Source: Pirellula staleyi DSM 6068 (lineage in GTDB: Bacteria > Planctomycetota > Planctomycetia > Pirellulales > Pirellulaceae). From it: a DNA stretch of 64,000 bases. A program made the position numbers and the translations under genes. Below, in pieces: positions 51,955-61,326 of this stretch; the first letter of the stretch is position 1; every line of letters begins with the position of its first letter. The DNA lies in the NCBI GenBank assembly GCA_945875845.1, contig CAMCMB010000023.1, positions 17,048 through 81,047 of the forward strand, read 5' to 3'. Below the pieces are notes generated by a model. The model had not been told where the DNA came from, made no database searches, and was given only the letters and a program-made list of their open reading frames with translations.

Positions 51955-54900
51955 TTCACATTGGGGCTATCGCTGGGTGCTTCAGACTTGACGGCGTCCG
52001 CCTGCTGCTGCCTAACCCTCGTTTCAATCGTTTTTTTGAATTGCTTGTAATCGATGTTTCCAAAATCGACGAGGGGAGCAGGACTTTCGATCGTCTCAGC
52101 TTCGTTTGTTGGCCACACCAGTTCGATATTCATCCCCAGGTAATCAATGGAAATGGTCTTCTCCTCTGGGAAGATCTTTTGAACAAAGCCTCGATTGCGA
52201 ACTGCAGGGAAATCGTCTTGGGAAAACAGAACGCGACCGTCACGGATGTCGACGATGGCAATCGACATCAAGTCAACATTCACGCCAGCGATCTTGGACA
52301 AAGTCAGTCTCCGCACGAAGACTGCAATCGGTACGTTTCTATTTTGGGCGATAGGAAAGTAGAATTGCCGAACTAGGTTGTTCTGATTCCAGACCTGGCT
52401 TGCATCTTTGGCGGAGATTGCAATGAGGCGGCCAGCGATTGCTGCGAACGAGGGATCCGAAGCGTCTGGACCAACCTCGATGTTGTCCAAACTCTGGGAC
52501 GATGCGTTTGGTAACACGAGAATCGTATCTCCGAATCTCTGGGCCGATATCGTGCCGAAATTACCTTCGACTTTGACTTGGGTGACGAACTCCTTTCGTT
52601 CGTCCAGTTTCCAGTACGTTAAGTCGCCGGATGCTTGCAACGCGACGACACCCGATTCGTCATCGAATGCGAGTCGCGTGTCGGCGGAAAACTCTTTGCT
52701 GAATACAGTGCTGCCATCGACAGCGTCGATCAACCGCAGAGGATACCTCTTTTGCACGTTCGACTCCATCAACCAAAATCTGCCGATGGACCCAACCGAA
52801 TTTCCCTCGACGTCAGGTGTCTGGATTTCCTTGAGGAGAGTCCCGTCTCGGCAATCCAAGTGCAGGATCGATCGATTGCGCTGCACGTACAGAGTGTCGT
52901 CTTGTGTGACAAACTGACAATTCTTAAATCCTGTACTTGTCCAAAGTTTGGTACCTTTGGTGACGTCAAAACAAATGAGTCTATCGTCGTGAAGTGCGAT
53001 GATGCCGCTTCGAGAAACGGATACGACACGAAAGGACCCCTTGGTGGAGGGCAGTCCCCATCGATTGGGAGGCGTCGACATGCTTCGCCCGCGGCCTCGC
53101 TCGATCTCGGGTATCGCAGTTTCAAAAGACTCTCGCCAAAGTAACCCGTCTTGATCGTCATTCGAGGCCAAAAGCGTATTGACTGCGAAGATTTGGCGAT
53201 TCATTTCGATGAAGACGATACTGTCAACGCAATGCACGATTGGAATAGTTGCTTTTTCTTGACTCCCTGGGTCGATAAATATTCGAAATTCTTCCTCGTT
53301 GGACGGACTGGAAAAGGTCCAGTTCCCTTGTTCGAAATGCACCGACCAGTTTGGAAGCGCCTGACCTACTCTCATCTTCCAGCGGCAGGTTGTGGTTGAT
53401 TCAGGCATGTTCGGCAATAAAGGCACATCCGGTTGTGCCTTTGCGGTTACCTTGATTTTGCCTTTAGGCCAAACGGAATCCCATGTTGTTTGTGGTTGTT
53501 TTACCAACGGAGCAATCGCCCCTCCCAGCGGAGCGCTAAACGTCGTTACGTCTTGCAATCCCTCCATCATTTTGTTCAGCTTCGCTAAGTCCCCATCCAG
53601 GTAGGCCAAGGCCACGTCAAACCGTCTGGTTCTTGCATAGATCTCTGCCAGCAGGGAACGGCGAAGCAAGGAGGATTCCGTTTTTTTGACCGGCGTATCC
53701 GAAAAGCCACCCGACATCAGCAATCGTTCGGCTTGCAACAAGTCCTTCTGATCGATCAGTTCGCGGGCGGAATCGGCCCGCATATTTTCCGCCTCCCCAA
53801 GCGCATCCAAATGTTCGAGTTTGAATCGTCTCACATTAGGAGGAAGTTCACGAATCGCTTTCAAGCGTTGTGCAATGATTGGCGTTACAGCACTGATTTG
53901 GCTCGCAGAGAGTTTTTCGTAGCATTGTCGGATTTGGCTTGCAATCCACCGATCTTCTTGCACGGTCAACTGTGGCGATTGTTCGATGAAATCACTGTTC
54001 GACATTTGCTCTTGCCGCTGCGCCGTACGAAGGTCCGACAATTCCAAAAGTTTGAGCAGCGCGTCCTGAAAGCGTTCTTGTTTCATGAGCCCTAGAGTTA
54101 GCAATCGCAAGTAGGGCGATCTTTCGCGGTCGAAAGCCAAATCCTGAGCAAGGCTAACACGATCTACGTATTTGTCGAAATCGGCAGTCAAAGCCGCTAT
54201 GCCCGCCTTGTTCATTAACATAAGAACCTCAGCGCTATTGGGATCGATTCCTTTGGCTTGTTCCAGGAAGCTTAGCGCGGAGTCGAAATCCCGTTTTGCC
54301 AATGCCAATTCCGCTTGACGGGTTAAACCGGACTTCGAAACCGACGACTTTTGCAATTCTTCCTTTAACTGGCTTTGAAAAGCTTCGCGCACCGAATAGC
54401 AGTCCAGCTCGAATGGACTTGCGCATAACAGGCGGTCGCCAACCGAAACCAAATTACCGAGGGGTTGTTCCATACGGACCGTTTCCACGATCTCGCCTGT
54501 TTCGAGTTTGATCTGAAGGATGTCTTGGCCTGATGTCGGCAAGTAATAGTTGCCCCCTTTGCGAACTCCACGCCCCACGATTTGATTGCCATTAGGCAGT
54601 GCAGGCGTCGACCATAAGGCTCGCCCAGTTTTCAGATCCATAGCAACAAGTGAAGAGTCGCGAGCAATCAATGCCATATTGTTCCAGGCACCTGCAACGT
54701 ATCGAATATTCCAGTCGCCTGAGAGGGCCTTAACGTGAGAAGGTCCGGTTCCCGTTTGCCAAAGAAGTTTCCCGTTTTCGGAAGAAAGTGCATAAACGTT
54801 TTCGCCATCCGACGGAGCAAACAAAACAACCCCATCCTGGATGAGCACCGACACGTCGGCCGACCTACCTAACAGCGGGGAAAAGTCTCCAACCTCGACT

Positions 54901-56723
54901 TGCCCGAACTGATTAAATTGACTGGAGGAGCCGGGCGTAACCTTCACTGGATATTGAAACGACCATAGCAATGCATGCGTTACGGCATCGAACCCAACGA
55001 CAAAACCTGACAACGTTGGACACACGATGATGGATCCGTCCGCAGCTGGGACCACCCCCACGCTTCTCCTCATTTGATCAGCAGCAATCGAACTATAGTT
55101 GGTAACAATCGGCTGCCGCCATCGGAGCTTGCCCGTTTGTGGGGTCAATGCGAAAAGATACACGTCACTATTGAGTTCACCCAAGACCAACAGTTCATTG
55201 TCATGTGGGAATGGTGCCCCAAGAAACAAGGCGCCTGCCAGCTTGGGTTCCGTTAGACTCTTCTGTCCGCCCACCTCCCATTTTAGTTTTCCCTCTTCCA
55301 ACACACTCCAGCACTGCATCACGTTAAAGTTTCGAGTTCCCTGTGGCTTGGTGACTCTGGCGTTCTGGCCAAGCGCAAAACTATCCGCGATGTCGATGGC
55401 TGGTAGTTCACTTATGCTAAAGACATGCTCGCCATCGCTGCTCGGCATCCCGACAACGGTCTCGCCCCAGACCCTTTTCGCCAAGTAGTCTGGCGCCGCT
55501 AAGCTGAGCGAATGACTATCTCGGGTCGGGAATCGATCCATCGAAAAGCCCAAGGGCATTCCGCTAAAGAAACACTCCCAACCCAACTTGCCAGTTTGCG
55601 AATCGATCGCAACGATGCGTTGATCATAGGTCGACGTGATGATCCATTGTCCAACGCTGATGGGGTAGCGGGACGGAATAAACATCGATTTCCCATCGAC
55701 TAGCTTCTCTTTTAAGGTGCGCTCCAAGTTCTCTTTGTGTTGCTTGGACTCGTGCAGCTCCGTATGCCATCTTAAAATAGGTAGGGGCAAGCCTGCGCTG
55801 GTGTCTGCATTGCGAGACGCGTTTCCCCCCAGATAATAAGGCTGTTTGACAATCCGTTCGATCGAACGACCTCCATCGAGTCCGATGCGTTCGAGCACAT
55901 CCTTGGAGTTGGTAGTGCGTTCATCCCAGGCGAGATTGGTTCCGTTCCAATCCATGGAAACTTTGGCGAACTGAGCTCGCGTCGCATCGATGGAGCGAAG
56001 TGCATCGGCTTGCAGACCCGCGGATTGAAACGCAGCCGCCGTCAAGACACCCAGCTCCGGCCCAAGTCGCGTTAGAGCGCTTTTCTGACGAAAAGCCATC
56101 GAGAGAAAACGTGCCGCGCGGCGGGCGTCCCCTTTGCGAAGCCAGTGCTCACCTAAGATTACGCAAGCATCCTGTCCGGCTGTCGTAAAACTGAACTGGC
56201 CAGCCACCCGTTCGACCGACTCCCAATCGGAATCCTCAATGGCTTTTTCGAGCGCTTGACTCGCTCTGACACCGTATCGCAAGTCAATGAACTTGGTCGC
56301 CTCAACTGGGAGCGATTGAATCATCGCAATGGCTTTTTGAAAGACGCTGCTTTTGGGCGCGCCGACCGTTTCCACCGCAGTCGGATCGACCAAAAAGAAA
56401 TCAATGCCGGTAAGGTCGTCGTTTTTGGAATCCTCGAGCCCCAGCAGCAAGCCAAGCGTCAAGGTGGCTTCGCTCCATTGAGCGTTGTCAATATTTCCTT
56501 GTGCCTCCTCGATGAGCACTTGAGTCTCGCGCGGCGCGGGCATCAAGATCCCTTCAGTAGGAAACGGGTTCACACGAGGAAATCGCCCCTGTGCAAACTG
56601 CGCAAACACAGGCTTGCCAACAAAGCATGTCAGCGGGAAAACCACGAGACAGACTGAACCGAGGCGTACCATGAACTGCAATATTGAGAACTGCAATGTG
56701 GAACCCATCCGTTGGTTTTGCAT
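51951..56723 (-). CDS. Large exported PQQ-propeller and TPR-like protein (1590 residues)
   Basis: A signal peptide (ending GKPVFAQ near residue 42) precedes a helical repeat region (about 60-290). A first beta-propeller of PQQ/WD-like blades follows (about 310-800), with VAIDSQTGKLGWECFF, YALSSENGKLLWQTGTGP and VAMDLKTGRALWSTP. A second helical region (about 850-1090) has TPR-like pairs (ALSFLEQAKGIDPNSAEVLM). A second propeller (about 1130-1560) has ICFDVTKGTKLWTSTG and AIVDIRDGRVLFSQ. The lack of an alcohol-dehydrogenase active site makes it a scaffold or binding protein rather than a quinoprotein enzyme. Starts at residues 6 and 18 are alternatives. It overlaps ubiB by 4 bases. Confidence 0.85.
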   Translation of the reverse strand: MQNQRMGSTLQFSILQFMVRLGSVCLVVFPLTCFVGKPVFAQFAQGRFPRVNPFPTEGILMPAPRETQVLIEEAQGNIDNAQWSEATLTLGLLLGLEDSKNDDLTGIDFFLVDPTAVETVGAPKSSVFQKAIAMIQSLPVEATKFIDLRYGVRASQALEKAIEDSDWESVERVAGQFSFTTAGQDACVILGEHWLRKGDARRAARFLSMAFRQKSALTRLGPELGVLTAAAFQSAGLQADALRSIDATRAQFAKVSMDWNGTNLAWDERTTNSKDVLERIGLDGGRSIERIVKQPYYLGGNASRNADTSAGLPLPILRWHTELHESKQHKENLERTLKEKLVDGKSMFIPSRYPISVGQWIITSTYDQRIVAIDSQTGKLGWECFFSGMPLGFSMDRFPTRDSHSLSLAAPDYLAKRVWGETVVGMPSSDGEHVFSISELPAIDIADSFALGQNARVTKPQGTRNFNVMQCWSVLEEGKLKWEVGGQKSLTEPKLAGALFLGAPFPHDNELLVLGELNSDVYLFALTPQTGKLRWRQPIVTNYSSIAADQMRRSVGVVPAADGSIIVCPTLSGFVVGFDAVTHALLWSFQYPVKVTPGSSSQFNQFGQVEVGDFSPLLGRSADVSVLIQDGVVLFAPSDGENVYALSSENGKLLWQTGTGPSHVKALSGDWNIRYVAGAWNNMALIARDSSLVAMDLKTGRALWSTPALPNGNQIVGRGVRKGGNYYLPTSGQDILQIKLETGEIVETVRMEQPLGNLVSVGDRLLCASPFELDCYSVREAFQSQLKEELQKSSVSKSGLTRQAELALAKRDFDSALSFLEQAKGIDPNSAEVLMLMNKAGIAALTADFDKYVDRVSLAQDLAFDRERSPYLRLLTLGLMKQERFQDALLKLLELSDLRTAQRQEQMSNSDFIEQSPQLTVQEDRWIASQIRQCYEKLSASQISAVTPIIAQRLKAIRELPPNVRRFKLEHLDALGEAENMRADSARELIDQKDLLQAERLLMSGGFSDTPVKKTESSLLRRSLLAEIYARTRRFDVALAYLDGDLAKLNKMMEGLQDVTTFSAPLGGAIAPLVKQPQTTWDSVWPKGKIKVTAKAQPDVPLLPNMPESTTTCRWKMRVGQALPNWSVHFEQGNWTFSSPSNEEEFRIFIDPGSQEKATIPIVHCVDSIVFIEMNRQIFAVNTLLASNDDQDGLLWRESFETAIPEIERGRGRSMSTPPNRWGLPSTKGSFRVVSVSRSGIIALHDDRLICFDVTKGTKLWTSTGFKNCQFVTQDDTLYVQRNRSILHLDCRDGTLLKEIQTPDVEGNSVGSIGRFWLMESNVQKRYPLRLIDAVDGSTVFSKEFSADTRLAFDDESGVVALQASGDLTYWKLDERKEFVTQVKVEGNFGTISAQRFGDTILVLPNASSQSLDNIEVGPDASDPSFAAIAGRLIAISAKDASQVWNQNNLVRQFYFPIAQNRNVPIAVFVRRLTLSKIAGVNVDLMSIAIVDIRDGRVLFSQDDFPAVRNRGFVQKIFPEEKTISIDYLGMNIELVWPTNEAETIESPAPLVDFGNIDYKQFKKTIETRVRQQQADAVKSEAPSDSPNVK

Positions 56724-56948
56724 TTTCTTGCGTCCGAATAATTTCTTGGAATGACGAACAAAGGAGAACTGCGTCTAAGTTTAACGTGTTTGCCACCTTT
56801 ATGCATTCCCGAACGCCCAGTTTGAAATCGTTTTGCCCCTTCAGCCCTCCAGGGCAAAGACGCGTTGACGGGCATTTACCCAGGGCGGCGATTCGCTCTG
56901 CCCGGGGCTAAGTTATCACTGCCCCATTCGGGGCGAACTCCGAGTCCG
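56724..56948. other. Short intergenic region with GC-rich hairpins
   Basis: Contains small dyads such as GGGCAGTGAT-type fragments (CAGGGCGGCG, GCCCGGGGC, GCCCCATTCGGGGC at about 56922-56935). The promoter of the PQQ-propeller gene should lie near 56730-56780. Confidence 0.5.
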
Positions 56949-57374
56949 TCAGCTCTGAATGTAGACCTTCATAAAATAATTTTCATGGCACAACAAATCG
57001 AACTGAGCTTTTACAACGTCACCAATGGATATCATTCCAGCCAGCCTGTTTTCCTCCAAGATGGGAAGGTGCCGGATGCGCCGACTTGTCATCAATCCCA
57101 TGATACTGTTGACATCGTCGCTCGGTTGCCCGGTAACGAGATCCGTCGACATGAAATCGTGGACCATCAGTTCACTCAGTGGTCGGTCGTGCGAGGCGAT
57201 CGCTTTCAAGATGTCTCGCTCGGTAATAATACCGAAGACCCCTTCTCGCTCGGTTACGAGTAACGCGCCGCAGTTGCACTTAACTAGTTGAGCGACCGTT
57301 TCGGCTAAGCTCGCATTCGGCGAAATTTGATAAACCGAATCGCCTTTCGCCTTCAAAATTTCAATGACACGCAT
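56949..57374 (-). CDS. Tandem CBS domain protein
   Basis: A 141-residue protein made only of two CBS motifs, which bind adenosyl compounds such as AMP, ATP or SAM and sense energy state. The first covers VYQISPNASLAETVAQLVK to GIITERDILKAI. The second covers MSTDLVTGQPSDDVNSIMGLM to GMISIGDVVKAQ. TERD and GDVV are the usual ligand positions. The ATG at 57374 has GGAAGG 11 bases upstream. It is a stand-alone gene; the partner it regulates is not evident. Confidence 0.92.
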   Translation of the reverse strand: MRVIEILKAKGDSVYQISPNASLAETVAQLVKCNCGALLVTEREGVFGIITERDILKAIASHDRPLSELMVHDFMSTDLVTGQPSDDVNSIMGLMTSRRIRHLPILEENRLAGMISIGDVVKAQFDLLCHENYFMKVYIQS

Positions 57375-57596
57375 AGGAGAATCCTTCCGATTAAAGACTT
57401 TGTACGCGATGAAACGGGGGAACAGACCGATTCAGATGACAAAAATCCAAGCCGAGTTTTTTGAATCAGCTAAAGGGTTTCTCGTTCACTAAAAACGTCT
57501 TTTACGTGAATCTAACAGCCTCAAGAAGGTAATGCAAGGATTTTTCGCCAAGTTGGTCAATAATTGCGAACTCGAGAATTGCGAACTCGAGGCGGA

Positions 57597-57726
57597 TAGG
57601 CTGTGAATTTATCGTAGCAGGCACATTCCATGTGCCGTCCGCAACGCAATAACCTTTGGTTTTTGAGGCTACGGCACACGGAGTGTGCCTTCTACTTTCC
57701 CAGCGATTCAATCAATTCACAGCCTA
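57597..57726. mobile_element. Inverted-repeat element, family C, copy 3
   Basis: Perfect 13-base ends TAGGCTGTGAATT (57597-57609) and AATTCACAGCCTA (57714-57726). Inside are GTAGCAGGCACA (57614-57625) and, near the other end, TGTGCCTTCTAC, one mismatch from its complement. The outer flank GGAGCGAAAGGCGA is shared, in reverse, with the copies at 46604 and 30581. Confidence 0.85.
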
Positions 57727-57765
57727 GGAGCGAAAGGCGACCATAATGGTAGAGAAGCATCTCAA

Positions 57766-58311
57766 TTATTCCGGCAGCAATCTCGGACCGTCGGTCTCAT
57801 ACCGACCCTGGCCACCTTGATGACGTTCGCCATGGCTCCATTTCAACCAGCTTTTGCGAGCAAACCAATTTCCTGAATAGTCCATCCCGAACGTTCCTTC
57901 CTTTGCAGTGCGTTTCTCGCCTCCATACGCAGTTCCACCACCGACGTATCCGATCATGTGGCTGCTTGAGATACTCGGTTTGGCAAAACGCCCAAGGCAG
58001 AAGGGGAGTCCGGATCGTTCGAGTCCGTTCTCGCAGTATCTGCCGTGTTTTGGACCCGCCGGCGACTCATTTCCGCGAACACCGTCCATTGGATAGTCCT
58101 TAACTGCCGGAACCTTCGTATTCTCGATCCAAGCTGGAAACGTGGTCGTAACGAAGTTGTCTACGCCACGTGTATTCTCAGACCCCGTATCGAGGAGAAT
58201 GGAATTATCGGGACTGCGAAGGATCCGCCCTGTCTCATCCGCTACCAACATGCTAGCTGGTGTGCATGCGATGAAGCAGGAAATTACAGTTGGTAGATGG
58301 AACTTGCGCAT
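57766..58311 (-). CDS. Small exported planctomycete protein of unknown function
   Basis: A 181-residue protein with a signal peptide (MRKFHLPTVISCFIACTPASMLVA, cut near residue 24). The mature part has glycine-rich, aromatic segments (MIGYVGGGTAYGGEKRTAKEGTFGMDYSGNWF, HGERHQGGQGRYETDGP) and CxxxxxxxxxC-type cysteines (RYCENGLERSGLPFCLG). I know no named family. The ATG at 58311 begins the signal peptide. Codon use looks ordinary, so I take it as real, but similarity searching is needed for any role. Confidence 0.62.
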   Translation of the reverse strand: MRKFHLPTVISCFIACTPASMLVADETGRILRSPDNSILLDTGSENTRGVDNFVTTTFPAWIENTKVPAVKDYPMDGVRGNESPAGPKHGRYCENGLERSGLPFCLGRFAKPSISSSHMIGYVGGGTAYGGEKRTAKEGTFGMDYSGNWFARKSWLKWSHGERHQGGQGRYETDGPRLLPE

Positions 58312-58524
58312 ACGGCATCACTGCGGAAAAATGGATCGCGATAAACCTAGGTTCCTATTAGATCGTCTCGATCTGCAAAACCCATACAACCAATCGCTTT
58401 AAGGGCGAATATGCCGCAAAACCGGCAAACTCACGCATTATTCCTGCTTTCAGGTCGGGGGGCGTTGCGGTTACAATCCAAAAATCAACTTTCACGTTCG
58501 AACTGTTTGCCTAAGGAATACGAC

Positions 58525-60621
58525 ATGAGCGAATTCGATCGCGTAATGGCGTTCGATCTGGAAAGCCCGTTCAAACCATCTGGAGACCAGCCACAAGCTA
58601 TTTCCAAATTGGTCCGAGGACTTCATAGCGGCAAAAAGCAGCAAGTCCTAATGGGTGTGACTGGTTCCGGCAAAACATTTACGATGGCCAATGTGATCCA
58701 GGCGGTTCAGAAGCCGACACTTGTCTTGAGCCATAATAAAACCCTTGCAGCACAACTCTATGCGGAATTCAAGGACTTCTTTCCGCGTAACGCAGTTCAC
58801 TATTTCGTCAGCTATTACGACTACTATCAACCCGAAGCCTATATCCCCCAACGCGACATCTATATCGAAAAAGATGCTTCTATCAACGAAGAGATCGATC
58901 GATTGCGACTTGCATCCACGAGTGCACTCGTGAGCCGGCGCGATTGCATCATCGTGTCGAGCGTCTCTTGCATTTATGGCTTAGGCTCACCCGACGAGTA
59001 CAAGAGAATGGTCGTCCCAATGCGAGTCGGTGAATCCATCAATCGCGAAGATCTATTGTTAAAACTGATTGACATCCAGTATGAGAGGAACGACATCGCG
59101 TTCGAGCGGAGCAAATTTCGGATTCGTGGCGATACGATGGAACTATGGCCATCCTACGAAGAGTTCGCCTATCGGATTGAGTCTTGGGGAGATGAAATCG
59201 AACAAATCTCGATTATCAATCCCGTCAGCGGGGAAGTCGTCTCGCGTCTCAATGAAATCTACATCTACCCTGCCAAGCACTTTGTCACCTCCGAAGAAAA
59301 AATCGGCAATGCCATCAAAGTGATTCGCCAGGAACTTGAAATGCAACTCGAAAAGTTTAAGTCAGAAGGGAAGTTGCTCGAGGCGCAACGACTCAACGCC
59401 CGGACCCGATTTGATTTGGAAATGCTTCAACAAGTCGGCCATTGCCCTGGTATCGAGAACTATTCGCGGCCTCTCTCGGGCAAAGCACCCGGCACATCGC
59501 CAGATACGCTTTACGATTTTTTTCCAGACGACTTTTTGTTGTTGGTCGATGAATCGCATGTTACGATCCCGCAAGTGCGAGCAATGTATGCCGGAGACCG
59601 CAGTCGAAAAACAACTCTGGTGGAACACGGATTTCGGTTGCCATGTGCCTTGGACAACAGGCCGATGAAGTTCGAAGAATGGGAGGCAAAGATCAACCAA
59701 GTGATCTTTGTTTCCGCCACGCCCAACGACTATGAAATGGACAGCACGGAAGGCGAAGTCGTCGAACAGATCATTCGCCCCACTGGATTGCTCGATCCAC
59801 TTGTCGAAGTGGTTCCTGCGCGCGGACAGGTCATGCATTTGCTTGGCCAGATACGGGAACGAATCGCAATGGGCGACCGGACGCTCGTGACCGCGTTGAC
59901 CAAACGACTCGCCGAGGACCTTGCCAATTTCTTTACGGAAAACGATCTGAAGTGTCGGTGGCTGCATAGCGAACTGGATGCATTTGAACGCGTGGACCTT
60001 TTGCGCGAGTTACGAGAGGGTCGGTGCGATGTGCTCGTTGGTGTCAACTTGTTGCGTGAGGGACTTGATCTCCCTGAAGTTTCCTTGGTCGCGATCTTGG
60101 ACGCCGACAAAGAAGGGTTTTTGCGAAGCGAAACGTCGCTCATCCAAACGATCGGTCGAGCGGCTAGAAACGCCAACTCCAAAGTGATTCTGTATGCGGA
60201 CAGAATGACCAATTCCATGCAAACCGCCATCGAGGAAACGCATCGCAGGCGAAAGCTGCAAGAAGCATACAATCTCCAGCATGGCATTACTCCGGAGACG
60301 GTACGCAAGGGAGTTACAGCCAGTATTCATCAAGCGGCCGAGAATCGCAAACGAGCACGAGACATCGTTCGTCGCGATTCGAAATCGGAGAGCATCACCG
60401 AGGAGTACTTGAAAACACTTGAAGAGGAGATGTTGGCTGCCGCCGAAAATTTGGAATTCGAGCGGGCCGCTGCGTTGCGGGACAAAATCTTGAGAATGCG
60501 AGAAAAAGTGGGCGAGCCGATTGAGGACGAGGAAACGGGCGACCGAATGGTCGGTGGCCGTCAGCGCAAACGTTCCAGCAAAGGCTCCGGTTCCAAAGTC
60601 CCGAGGCCCAAACGCAGGTAA
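58525..60621 (+). CDS. uvrB: Excinuclease ABC subunit B
   Basis: The damage-verification helicase of nucleotide excision repair. The 698-residue protein has the Walker A GVTGSGKTFTMANV, the beta-hairpin SYYDYYQPEAYIPQRD, VDESHVTIPQ (motif II), LLREGLDLPEVSLVAILDADKEGFLRS and QTIGRAARN. A C-terminal UVR domain (LEEEMLAAAENLEFERAAALRDKI) binds UvrC, and a Lys/Arg-rich tail follows. The ATG at 58525 starts MSEFDRVMAF with AAGGAATA upstream; the frame is open 38 codons earlier without similarity. It is a single gene. Confidence 0.98.
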   Translation: MSEFDRVMAFDLESPFKPSGDQPQAISKLVRGLHSGKKQQVLMGVTGSGKTFTMANVIQAVQKPTLVLSHNKTLAAQLYAEFKDFFPRNAVHYFVSYYDYYQPEAYIPQRDIYIEKDASINEEIDRLRLASTSALVSRRDCIIVSSVSCIYGLGSPDEYKRMVVPMRVGESINREDLLLKLIDIQYERNDIAFERSKFRIRGDTMELWPSYEEFAYRIESWGDEIEQISIINPVSGEVVSRLNEIYIYPAKHFVTSEEKIGNAIKVIRQELEMQLEKFKSEGKLLEAQRLNARTRFDLEMLQQVGHCPGIENYSRPLSGKAPGTSPDTLYDFFPDDFLLLVDESHVTIPQVRAMYAGDRSRKTTLVEHGFRLPCALDNRPMKFEEWEAKINQVIFVSATPNDYEMDSTEGEVVEQIIRPTGLLDPLVEVVPARGQVMHLLGQIRERIAMGDRTLVTALTKRLAEDLANFFTENDLKCRWLHSELDAFERVDLLRELREGRCDVLVGVNLLREGLDLPEVSLVAILDADKEGFLRSETSLIQTIGRAARNANSKVILYADRMTNSMQTAIEETHRRRKLQEAYNLQHGITPETVRKGVTASIHQAAENRKRARDIVRRDSKSESITEEYLKTLEEEMLAAAENLEFERAAALRDKILRMREKVGEPIEDEETGDRMVGGRQRKRSSKGSGSKVPRPKRR

Positions 60622-60722
60622 CTTCAAGGCAACTTCGAGTGTGCATCCTACTCTCCTTGGATGTTATAATAGCATGCCCTCATTTTGTTTCGGACTAACT
60701 AACAACAGCCAAAATCGAAATC

Positions 60723-61310
60723 ATGAACGCGCCTCGACCGATGCGATTCACACGCGAGGACTACCACAAGATCAGTGAGTTGGGATTGTTTGATCCCAAC
60801 AAGCACGTGGAATTGATCTTTGGGGAAATTATTCAAATGTCGCCAAAAGGCGTAGCGCACGAAACTTGCTTGCGTACCTTGCTAAGGCAGTTATTTACCA
60901 TTTTGCCTGAGTCATTTGTAATCGGGTGCCAATCTCCGGTCGCTGTTGGAGAGTCATCGGAGCCTGAACCCGACGTATCCATCGCGTCCGGTTGCGAAGC
61001 GGATTACGCAGATCGACATCCAACCGGGCACGACATTCTGCTTGCAATCGAAGTTGCCGATTCGACACTTCGGTTTGACAAAACCACCAAAGCGAGTCTT
61101 TACGCCGAAGCAAACATACCCAACTATTGGGTCTTCAATCTTGTTGAGTCGTGTTTGGAGGCCTATTGCAATCCAGCCCGCCAAGACGACGGCACTTGGC
61201 ACTACCAAGAAATACAAATCTATAGCCCAAGCGATCGAATCGCGTTGCCATTCTTGAAAGAGAGCGACGGCCAGCCAAATAGGTTGGATTTACGCAACAT
61301 CCCGATTTAG
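60723..61310 (+). CDS. Uma2 family putative endonuclease (DUF820)
   Basis: A 195-residue protein of the Uma2/PDDEXK-fold family, widespread in cyanobacteria and planctomycetes. FTREDYHKISELGLFDPNKHVELIFGEII is the N-terminal motif. The nuclease-like core is EPEPDVSIA, then LLAIEVADSTLRFDKTTKASLYAEANIPNYWVFN, with Asp and Glu-x-Val/Lys positions as in PDDEXK enzymes. Activity has not been shown for most members. The ATG at 60723 fits the family start. It is convergent with the methyltransferase gene, 16 bases between stops. Confidence 0.88.
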   Translation: MNAPRPMRFTREDYHKISELGLFDPNKHVELIFGEIIQMSPKGVAHETCLRTLLRQLFTILPESFVIGCQSPVAVGESSEPEPDVSIASGCEADYADRHPTGHDILLAIEVADSTLRFDKTTKASLYAEANIPNYWVFNLVESCLEAYCNPARQDDGTWHYQEIQIYSPSDRIALPFLKESDGQPNRLDLRNIPI

Positions 61311-61326
61311 CTTGAAAGTCTCTGGT

